Assembly: GCF_000741175.1 (NCBI RefSeq)
Contig: NZ_JGYS01000001.1
Location: 186,001 to 250,000, forward strand
Source: Bifidobacterium callitrichos DSM 23973
GTDB lineage: Bacteria > Actinomycetota > Actinomycetes > Actinomycetales > Bifidobacteriaceae
Direction: 5' to 3'
DNA: 64,000 nucleotides
Within the stretch, counting starts at the first letter, position 1; the number at the start of each line of letters is the position of its first letter. Positions 1-6,908 of the stretch are shown here, one piece after another. The notes under the pieces were generated by a model. That model saw only the letters and a list, made by a program, of their open reading frames with translations. It was not told where the DNA came from and did no database searches. Position numbers and translations under genes: made by a program.

Positions 1-141
1 AAAACCCTCACGTTCACCCTGCCGGAGCATGCGAGCGTGACCCCGGTCGTGGGCGTGCAGGGCGGGGCCACGATCGATCTGACCGTGCATCCCATGCTCG
101 AGGACGGCGACACGGCCCACGACTACATCCCATACCAATAA
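1..141 (+). CDS. Phage structural protein, C-terminal fragment
   Basis: Frame 1 is open from the first base to TAA at 139-141, so this is the last 46 residues of a gene that begins outside the window. The peptide is beta-rich and ends with MLEDGDTAHDYIPYQ, a C-terminal signature I recognise from Gram-positive phage minor structural proteins (M-L-E-x-G-x-T-A-x-x-Y-x-P-Y). It precedes two further small beta-sandwich proteins with short gaps. Position upstream of the tail chaperones suggests a tail tube or tail decoration protein, but the fragment is too short to decide. Confidence 0.6.
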   Translation, partial: KTLTFTLPEHASVTPVVGVQGGATIDLTVHPMLEDGDTAHDYIPYQ

Positions 142-188
142 CCCATCCCGCTCGGCATGGGATGGGCCCATTCGAAAGGATTCATCCT

Positions 189-644
189 ATGCCCAGCATC
201 GGTATTACCGGCCGCGTCCTCGGTCAATCCAGCATCCGGGTCGCGTCCACGCTCGACCCGGCCATAAAGGCCGCCGTCCCCGTCAGGGTCGAGGGCGCGA
301 ACCTGTACACGCCCCAACTGCCCTTCACCTCGAAGGGCGTGACGTTCAGCCGCAACACGGATGGCAGCATCCACGTCGCCGGCACAGGCACAATCAACTG
401 GGTCGCCCTCCCCATCAGCCTGAAGCTCGCCGAGGGCGACTACAAGGCCACCCTAAGCCGCAAGACCGGATCGAGCCTGACATCGAAGGTCTCGACAGAC
501 GATCAGACCAACCTGTGGATATTCGAGGAAGGCGAGCAAACCAGACATCTGACCGCCGGCGTCTACAATATCCTCATCCTGACCGGCGATGCGGGCCAAA
601 CATACGACGAGGACGTCACCCTCGACGTCCACCAAATCAACTAA
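189..644 (+). CDS. Phage structural beta-sandwich protein (putative tail decoration)
   Basis: A 151-residue protein. I chose ATG 189 because GAAAGGA at 175-181 sits 7 nt upstream; an in-frame ATG at 162 has no ribosome site. After a short N-terminal segment there is one beta-rich domain, roughly residues 35-150, with the pattern NLYTPQ, GVTFSRNTDGSIHVAGTG and a Y-K-A-T-L strand. Similar jelly-roll-like domains occur in phage minor structural proteins and are thought to bind carbohydrate. No transmembrane segment or signal peptide is seen. It lies 47 nt after the preceding structural gene and 10 nt before the next, which carries a related domain. Function is inferred from family resemblance and position only. 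Confidence 0.6.
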   Translation: MPSIGITGRVLGQSSIRVASTLDPAIKAAVPVRVEGANLYTPQLPFTSKGVTFSRNTDGSIHVAGTGTINWVALPISLKLAEGDYKATLSRKTGSSLTSKVSTDDQTNLWIFEEGEQTRHLTAGVYNILILTGDAGQTYDEDVTLDVHQIN

Positions 645-654
645 GGAGCACAAA

Positions 655-1508
655 ATGGCGGAACAAAAAGCAATCGGGGGGGGGGGTATACCCTCACAGG
701 CTTGAAACCCGGCAGCACCACGGTCAAGATTACCAGCGTTGCGGACCCGGCGAAAAGCATTGAGGTCCCGGTGACGGTGACCGCTGAGCTCGCGGTTCAT
801 GCGGCTGCGTGGCCGGACGGTCAGCGGATCATCGTACCCGCGCCCCCGGCCGGCTACGAGGATCGGTATACGATCACCGACCCGGACGGTATCCCCACGG
901 TCACACCGGGCGGCACGCTGCCGGACGGATGGTCGATCCTGCCCGCGTCCGGTGTGGTCAAGGAGCCCGAGGGACGTGTGATCACGGTCGCGGCCGTCAA
1001 AACGATCGACCGATCGATCCTGTACGCAGGCAACACCACGCTGCCGACACCGTTATCTCGCAACATCGCGTACATGCCGGCCATGGACAACGCGGCCGGC
1101 ATCACTGTCGAACTCAACGAGGACGGATCCCTGAAACTGTCTGGCAAGAGCACCGTCATCGGATCCGGCCCGCACTATCCGATCAACGACGGCTTCCTCC
1201 TGCCGGGCGAGACGTACACGCTCAGCGCCTCGGGCATGCCCGAGGGCTACAAGCCGTCGATCTGCACTAACGATCTGGCAACGGTCATCCAGGACGACAC
1301 CGGTACCTTCACCGTCCCTGTCGAGGGATATGCGACGCCGGTCGAACTGCTGATCGGCTCGAAATGGTATCCGTCCCTCGAGGATCTGCCGGAGGCGACC
1401 GCCGCATCAGTCAAAATCCAACTCGAGCGAGGATCCACGGCGAGCGAATGGGTCAAGCCCATCCAACCGCAGGGCGTCGCCTCCTTTCGTGACGCTTACG
1501 TCGGGTGA
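655..1508 (+). CDS. Phage BIG2-domain structural protein, interrupted at an 11-G tract
   Basis: ATG 655 follows AAGGAG (643-648), but translation passes through eleven G at 676-686 and stops at TGA 703-705 after 16 residues. The next frame stays open to 1508. It begins GYTLTGLKPGSTTVKITS, a typical BIG2 (bacterial Ig-like) strand, so the real protein should run through the tract. With 12 G (or 9) the product is 284 (or 283) residues. The second half, about residues 125-270, holds a beta-sandwich domain like the one in the preceding gene (GITVELNEDGSLKLSG) and ends with a QLERGSTASEW signature. The gene is OFF as read. This could be phase variation or a homopolymer read error. BIG2 domains are common on phage tail and capsid surfaces. 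Confidence 0.65.
676..686 (+). repeat. Poly-G homopolymer (11 G)
   Basis: Eleven consecutive G lie eight codons into the BIG2 structural gene, exactly where its reading frame breaks. A tract divisible by three (9 or 12) would restore the frame. Homopolymers this long are prone to slipped-strand mispairing, and also to undercalling by sequencers. Confidence 0.95.
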
Positions 1509-2523
1509 ACCCTGCGATCTGCGACTGGCCGACGGGTACCACCGCCTGCGCATACTCTCCGGGCGGCTGTTCGACGGGCTGACGCTCGATAATGATGGCG
1601 TCGTCCGGGGCATCACCTATGACACCGGACGACGCCGACTGTTGCTGGACGACCGACTCAGCGTCCCCACGGAGATGACGCTCGCCGCGAAATACGCCGA
1701 CACGTCCGATCCCGGCACCCGATGGACGCCCGCCGGGTACAGGCTGGCATGGTCGGACGAATTCGCGCAGGGCGACACGGCCGTATGGGCGTCGGCGAGC
1801 CCGGAGGACGCGCCCGCATACCCTCAGCTCCTGCCGCCATGGCGCACCATCGACGGCAACATGATCCGCTTCCATCTGACCGACGACGCGGGTGGCCCCC
1901 CATATCCGGGACGCGTACGCAACGCCGGCGCCATCAGCTCCAAAAACGGATTTGAATACCGGTACGGGTATCTCGAGACTCGCTTCCGCGCGAACCAGTC
2001 ATATGGTGGATGGCCAAGCATCTGGATGCAATCCGATCCCGCCAACCCCGACGCCTCGGCGCGTGAAACCCTGGAACTGGATCTCATGGAGGGCGACGGC
2101 CAAGGCAGCCAGGCGACGACCATGCACAAATGGTGCAACGGTTACGACGGACTCAACACCCTTGGTGCCACGGACAGGGATCACGCCTATATCACCAGCC
2201 CAAGCCAGCTCATCGATAACATGTGGAGCGTACTCGGACTGCTATGGACACGCGATCTCATGATCTGTTACCTCAACGGCCACGAATACCGACGGTTCAC
2301 CCGATCCGACATGCCCAAACCGGTCGGTGACACCACCGGGGACACATGCTGGGACGACCCGAGATACCTCATCCTCGACTACGTCGTCCATAGCGACGCT
2401 CCCGGAGTCAACAAAACCGCATTGATAGACCCGGCCCATGACCTGCTCGTCGACTACATACGCATCTACCAGGATCCCACCGACAGCGAGTCAGGCATAT
2501 GGCTCGATTACAAACGACAATAA
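1489..2523 (+). CDS. Phage tail-associated GH16-like glycoside hydrolase
   Basis: A 344-residue protein from GTG 1489, overlapping the end of the preceding gene by 20 nt in another frame. About residues 1-80 form a distinct N-terminal module (SGEPCDLRLADGYHRL). Residues 80-340 resemble the GH16 concanavalin-A-like fold: a LAWSDEF start, a YGYLETRFRA strand, WPSIWM, then E196-L-D198-L-M-E201, which matches the ExDxxE catalytic signature (nucleophile, assisting Asp, acid/base). The C-terminus has the typical VDYIRIYQ strand. GH16 enzymes cleave beta-1,3/1,4-glucans and galactans, so a role in cutting host surface polysaccharide during adsorption is plausible. There is no signal peptide, as expected for a virion protein. 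The start is uncertain; it may be fused by frameshift to the preceding gene. Confidence 0.72.
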   Translation: MTLTSGEPCDLRLADGYHRLRILSGRLFDGLTLDNDGVVRGITYDTGRRRLLLDDRLSVPTEMTLAAKYADTSDPGTRWTPAGYRLAWSDEFAQGDTAVWASASPEDAPAYPQLLPPWRTIDGNMIRFHLTDDAGGPPYPGRVRNAGAISSKNGFEYRYGYLETRFRANQSYGGWPSIWMQSDPANPDASARETLELDLMEGDGQGSQATTMHKWCNGYDGLNTLGATDRDHAYITSPSQLIDNMWSVLGLLWTRDLMICYLNGHEYRRFTRSDMPKPVGDTTGDTCWDDPRYLILDYVVHSDAPGVNKTALIDPAHDLLVDYIRIYQDPTDSESGIWLDYKRQ

Positions 2524-2547
2524 CCCCCATATATAGAAAGGTCTCCC

Positions 2548-2832
2548 ATGCCCAAATCCCCGTTGCATCCCTCTCCGAAAACCGTGACCGTCCACGGCGT
2601 CACCCTGACCATCGATCCGGAGCTGTTCGATGACTACGAGATCGTTGAGGATCTGTACGATGTCCAGTCAGGGGAGAACCCGCTCAAGGCGGTACCTCTG
2701 TTGCGTCGCCTGCTCGGTGACAAGTATGAGGAGGTCAAGGACGCGCTGCGCGGCGAGGATGGACGCATCACGAGCGAGGCGCTGGACACCTTCCTCACGG
2801 ACCTCATGGAGGCGGCGAACCCAAACTCGTGA
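2548..2832 (+). CDS. Phage tail assembly chaperone (gpG-like)
   Basis: A 94-residue acidic protein from ATG 2548, with AGAAAGG 8-14 nt upstream. Its size, its place just before the tape measure gene, and the slippery heptamer near its 3' end are the hallmarks of lambda gpG-type tail chaperones, which bind the tape measure protein and recruit tail tube subunits. The middle is helical (AVPLLRRLLGDKYEEVKDAL). Most ribosomes should stop at TGA 2830-2832. A minority should shift back one base at 2820-2826 and make a 236-residue fusion with the next gene. Confidence 0.82.
   Translation: MPKSPLHPSPKTVTVHGVTLTIDPELFDDYEIVEDLYDVQSGENPLKAVPLLRRLLGDKYEEVKDALRGEDGRITSEALDTFLTDLMEAANPNS
2820..2826 (+). 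promoter_or_regulatory. Programmed -1 ribosomal frameshift site (CCCAAAC)
   Basis: The heptamer CCCAAAC lies in the zero frame as C CCA AAC, the X XXY YYZ arrangement needed for simultaneous tRNA slippage. The -1 frame entered after it is the frame of the next gene, and the zero-frame stop follows one codon later. This is the expected gpG/gpGT arrangement of tailed phages. Confidence 0.85.
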
Positions 2833-3257
2833 CGCTCGTGGCGATGCTGGTGCACGGTCCGGATGCACTCCGGGCCGATTTCCAGCGTTTCTACGGGCTC
2901 GACCTCGACGAATTGGGCGGGACTCTGCGTGTGGGGCGGGTGGCGGATCTGGCCGCGAACCTGCCGCCGGACGCGATGGGCTGGCGTCGTCTCGACCCCC
3001 GTTTGGAGTGGCCGGCGTGGATGCAGCTGCTCGCGAACATGAGCGACCGGCTGGACTTCATCGCGTGGACGAAATCCGAGGCGGGCGCCAAGCGCGGTGC
3101 ACGCTGGGACAACGCGATCCACAGGCCCGGCTTCGACCATGCGCCGACGACCACACGACAGCAGGCGTCGCATCGTCCGCGTGAGGCCGGCGTCGTCGCA
3201 CTGCCGATCCCGGATCTGCTGGCGCGGTTGAGCGCGCCTCGTGGGGCGACTGAATAG
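2829..3257 (+). CDS. Phage tail assembly chaperone, T domain (DUF5361-like)
   Basis: The reading frame runs from GTG 2829, overlapping the stop of the upstream chaperone, to TAG 3255-3257 (142 residues if started here). The N-terminal LRADFQRFYGLDLDEL segment resembles DUF5361-type proteins, normally made only as the downstream half of a frameshift product. No convincing ribosome site precedes GTG 2829, so it is probably translated as the C-terminal part of a GT fusion that docks the chaperone onto the tape measure protein. The C-terminal third is basic and Arg-rich. Confidence 0.78.
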   Translation: MTLVAMLVHGPDALRADFQRFYGLDLDELGGTLRVGRVADLAANLPPDAMGWRRLDPRLEWPAWMQLLANMSDRLDFIAWTKSEAGAKRGARWDNAIHRPGFDHAPTTTRQQASHRPREAGVVALPIPDLLARLSAPRGATE

Positions 3258-3301
3258 GGTCGTCCCTTTTTGTTTGACAACTGAATAGTGAGGAGCCGCT
3301 G

Positions 3302-6082
3302 ATGGCTGCTGGTACCCGTTTGGCTCAGGCGTATGTGCAGATCGTCCCGTCCATGCAGGGCGTGGGCACCGCGATCGAGAGGGCGTTCGGCTCGGCGAGC
3401 ACGTCGGCCGGCAGCAAGGCCGGCATGGCGGCGGGCGGCGGCTTCTCGAGCGGCTTCGGTTCGAAGATCGGCGCGGTCGCCGGTATCGCCGGCAGCATCG
3501 CCGGCAAGGTGGTCGATTCGTTCGCCGGCCTGTCCGGCGAGATCATCGAGGCATCCGACTCCGCGCAGAAATTCGGCAGCACGCTGAGTTTTGCCGGAGT
3601 TTCGACCGAGCAGATCAAACGGCTCACCGAAAGCACGCAGGCGTACGCGGACAAGACCGTGTTCGGCCTGTCCGACATCCGCAACACGACCGCCCAGCTC
3701 GCCGCCAACGGCGTCCCCAACTACGACAAGCTGAGCGAGGCGGCGGGCAATCTCACCGCCGTCGCCGGCGGTGGCGCGAACGAATTCAGAAGCGTCGCCA
3801 TGGCCCTCACCCAGACGGCCGGCGCCGGAAAGCTGACCACCGAGAATTGGAACCAGATCGCCGACGCGATCCCGGGTGCCTCCGGCAAACTGCAGGAGGC
3901 CATGAAGGCCAACGGCGCGTACACGGGTGATTTCCGCGACGCGATGGCTAAGGGCGAGATCACCGCCGACGAATTCAACCAGGCGCTCATGCAGCTCGGC
4001 ATGAGCGACGTGGCGGTCAAGGCCGCGACCTCGGCCAGCACGATCGAGGGCGCGACCGGCAACCTCCAGGCGTCGATGGTCAAACTCGGCTCGACCATAC
4101 TGGACGCTGTCAAACCCGCGCTGACCGGCGCGATGAACGCCATGGCGGACTTCGTCACCGGCGTGACCGACCGATTCACATCCCTCGTCAACTACCTCAA
4201 GAGCGGGGGCATCGGCACTGCGATCAGCAGCGCGCTGCATATCGACGGGGATTCGCCGATCATCGCGACGCTCCTGAAGATCCGGGACACGGCCATGCAG
4301 GTCGGGCAGGCAATACCGACGGCATTCGCGGGGATCGGCGGGAAACTGTCATCCGCGTTCTCGCAGGCGATCCCCGTCATCACCCAGGCGTTCACCGGGA
4401 TCATCACCATCGTCAAACAGGTCGGCACTGCGTTCATGTCGGCGTTCAGCGCCGGCGGCGGCACCGTCACCGGACTGGTGACGGTCGGCACGACACTGAT
4501 GAGTCTGATGAGCCCGCTCGGCGCGGTCCGACTGCTTGTCACCCAGTTCGGCGGCCAGCTGCAGCAGCTCGGCGCGGCGATCCTCCCGTCGCTGGTGAGC
4601 ATCCTCACGAGCGTGGCGAGCGTGCTCGGCGGCGCGATAGCGGCGATCCTCCCGGGCATCCAGAGCATGATCGCCAGCCTGCTGCCGGTCATCGGACAGG
4701 TCATCGCCATGGTCGGCGGCATCGTCACGTCGATCATGCCTCTGCTGGCGTCCGCGATCCAGCAGCTCGTGCCCGTGATCCAGCAGATCACACCCGTCAT
4801 CACGCAGATCATGCAGCTCGTCACGCAGGTCATGAACGCGGTCGCCCCGCTGATCACCCAGCTGATGAGCGCTCTGATGCCCGTGGTCCAGAGCATCATG
4901 AGCGCGCTCATGAACCTCGCGACCGCGATCATGCCGGCGATCAGCGGTCTGGCGACGATCATCTCGAATGTCGTGCAGATCATCGTCAGCGGCATCCAGA
5001 TGATCATGCCGTTGATCCAGACGGTACTGTCCGTGGTCGTGTCCGTGGTCAGCGGCATCGTGTCCGCGATCGGCCTCGTGGTCACCACGGTGACGAACAT
5101 CGTGGCCGTCGTCGCGTCGGTGATCTCCACGGTCATCAACGCGATCAGCGTCGTCACCTCGGCCGTCGCCGGCATGGCAAGCAACGTGAGCGCGATATTC
5201 CAGGGCATCTTCACCGTGATCGGCGGCATCGTCTCATCGATCGCCGCCGCGGTGAGTACCGCCTTCCAGACCGTCGTGAACGTGATCTCCACCGCGGTGA
5301 ACTCCGCGGGCGCGGCCATCACCGGCTTCCAGTCGCTGGTCAGCAAGGCGTTCAACATGATCGCCACCGTGATCAGCACGGTGATGACCGCGGTCGGCAA
5401 CGGCATCCGCAGCGCCGTCAACGGCATCCAGAGCTCGTTCAACGCCATGGTCTCCGCAGCCAGCTCGCTGGTCGGCCGAATCCAGTCCACGATCGGCTCG
5501 ATCCCCGGCAAAATCCGCGGATGGTTCGGCAACGCGGGCAGCCTGCTCGTATCCGCCGGACGCAACATCATCGCCGGTCTGTGGAACGGCATCAACAGCG
5601 CGATCGGCGGACTGTACTCGAAGATCAAAAGCGCGTTGAGCGGCATGGTCAACGCGGCCAAATCCGCGTTGGGCATCCACTCGCCATCACGAGTGTTCCG
5701 AGACCAGGTAGGCCTCATGATCGGCGCGGGCCTCGCGGACGGCCTGACCAGGGGCATGCCGCAGGTCACCAAGGCCATGACGAGTCTCAACGGTCTGCTG
5801 GCCACGCAGGCGGACAGCCTCGACATCAGCCCGCACGTCCAGTGGGATACGCGGAACCTACCGAGCATCGACCCGTCGCTCACCCGGCCGATCACCGCCA
5901 CCACACCCGCAACCACGGCGGATAATACGGCGATCAGCGACGAGCGGCTCGCCACGGCGTTCGCCGCCGCGTTGCAACGGCTGCCGGTGGTGACCACGTA
6001 CTCGGGTCCGCGCGCCGCCGCGATCGCGTTGGCGCCGGCCATGAACGACCAGCTCGGAGTGCTGAGGGGGATGGGATACTGA
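3302..6082 (+). CDS. Phage tail tape measure protein
   Basis: A 926-residue protein from ATG 3302 (GAGGAGC just upstream). Residues 1-60 are Gly/Ala-rich, about 60-270 resemble the conserved tape-measure N-terminal region (AQLAANGVPNYDKLSEAAGNL), and about 350-720 are long hydrophobic helices of Val/Ile/Met/Ser that read as repeated VxxI patterns. The C-terminus carries GIHSPSRVFRDQVG, a frequent ending of siphophage tape measure proteins. The protein sets tail length and crosses the cell envelope during DNA injection. At about 0.15 nm per residue it implies a tail near 140 nm. The stop overlaps the next start (TGATG, 6080-6084). Confidence 0.92.
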   Translation: MAAGTRLAQAYVQIVPSMQGVGTAIERAFGSASTSAGSKAGMAAGGGFSSGFGSKIGAVAGIAGSIAGKVVDSFAGLSGEIIEASDSAQKFGSTLSFAGVSTEQIKRLTESTQAYADKTVFGLSDIRNTTAQLAANGVPNYDKLSEAAGNLTAVAGGGANEFRSVAMALTQTAGAGKLTTENWNQIADAIPGASGKLQEAMKANGAYTGDFRDAMAKGEITADEFNQALMQLGMSDVAVKAATSASTIEGATGNLQASMVKLGSTILDAVKPALTGAMNAMADFVTGVTDRFTSLVNYLKSGGIGTAISSALHIDGDSPIIATLLKIRDTAMQVGQAIPTAFAGIGGKLSSAFSQAIPVITQAFTGIITIVKQVGTAFMSAFSAGGGTVTGLVTVGTTLMSLMSPLGAVRLLVTQFGGQLQQLGAAILPSLVSILTSVASVLGGAIAAILPGIQSMIASLLPVIGQVIAMVGGIVTSIMPLLASAIQQLVPVIQQITPVITQIMQLVTQVMNAVAPLITQLMSALMPVVQSIMSALMNLATAIMPAISGLATIISNVVQIIVSGIQMIMPLIQTVLSVVVSVVSGIVSAIGLVVTTVTNIVAVVASVISTVINAISVVTSAVAGMASNVSAIFQGIFTVIGGIVSSIAAAVSTAFQTVVNVISTAVNSAGAAITGFQSLVSKAFNMIATVISTVMTAVGNGIRSAVNGIQSSFNAMVSAASSLVGRIQSTIGSIPGKIRGWFGNAGSLLVSAGRNIIAGLWNGINSAIGGLYSKIKSALSGMVNAAKSALGIHSPSRVFRDQVGLMIGAGLADGLTRGMPQVTKAMTSLNGLLATQADSLDISPHVQWDTRNLPSIDPSLTRPITATTPATTADNTAISDERLATAFAAALQRLPVVTTYSGPRAAAIALAPAMNDQLGVLRGMGY

Positions 6083-6891
6083 TGGACTACGTGCCCCGTG
6101 ACACAAGCATGCTGATCGACGGGCGTCCCCTGTCGGATTGGGCATGCATCATCGGCTCCGACGGAGTGCAGGTCGCCGCCGTCGAATCCCGCACCTCCTA
6201 CGTGAGCGTGCCCGGACGGCACGGGCGCATCGACCAGACGCTGCGCGACCCGATGGGCCACGCCTACGACGACGGACGCGACATCACGATCAACCTGACC
6301 ATGCTCGCCTCCGCCTACGACCGGCCACGGCTCATGGCCGACCTCGGCGGACTGCACGGCCGACACGTGGCGATCGCATGGCCCAGCATGTGGCTGGGCG
6401 AATACCGTGGCACCCTGCAGGTCGGCGAATGGCAGGACGTGTTCTCCCCGGCCGGCTACGTGTACTCGTCCGGCATGCTCACCCTGCACACGGACGACGC
6501 CCTGCAGCACGGGCGCCGAACCCGCGTCACCCTCGCATGGGGAACGAACCGGTTCTCGATCGACGGCAACCGGCCCGCATGGCCGGTGATCACGCTCCAA
6601 CCCGATCCCACGGCCGAGACCGTGAGCATCGCCATCGGCGGGCGGACCATCGCATACCGGTTCACCCGCGCGCAGACCAGGACCATCACGTCGGTCAGCA
6701 TTCAACCGGCCGGCGAATACACGGGCAGCCTCCTCACGATCGACTGCGCGGCGGAGACATCCACGTACGGGTCGAACCCGATCCAGCCGACCCTCGACAG
6801 CGACTACCCCATGCTCTCGCCCCGACTGGTCGAGGCGACCGTGACCGGTGCCGGTGGCTGGATTGAATACGAGCCCCTCTGGCTCATGTAA
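6082..6891 (+). CDS. Phage distal tail protein (Dit-like)
   Basis: A 269-residue protein whose ATG overlaps the tape measure stop. The N-terminal half (MLIDGRPLSDWACIIGSDG, then VPGRHGRIDQTL) matches the siphovirus tail component pattern, with a belt-domain-like beta fold and a C-terminal half rich in beta strands. Dit forms the hexameric hub joining tail tube, tape measure and baseplate. Order (tape measure, Dit, Tal, BppU) supports the call. Confidence 0.85.
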   Translation: MDYVPRDTSMLIDGRPLSDWACIIGSDGVQVAAVESRTSYVSVPGRHGRIDQTLRDPMGHAYDDGRDITINLTMLASAYDRPRLMADLGGLHGRHVAIAWPSMWLGEYRGTLQVGEWQDVFSPAGYVYSSGMLTLHTDDALQHGRRTRVTLAWGTNRFSIDGNRPAWPVITLQPDPTAETVSIAIGGRTIAYRFTRAQTRTITSVSIQPAGEYTGSLLTIDCAAETSTYGSNPIQPTLDSDYPMLSPRLVEATVTGAGGWIEYEPLWLM

Positions 6892-6908
6892 ACCACAAGG
6901 GAGAAACC

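Noticed and set aside
4192..6705. Long - strand frame opposite the tape measure gene
   Set aside because: Met/Thr/Ala-rich nonsense produced by the complement of repeated Val/Ile/Met codons; the + strand gene is certain.
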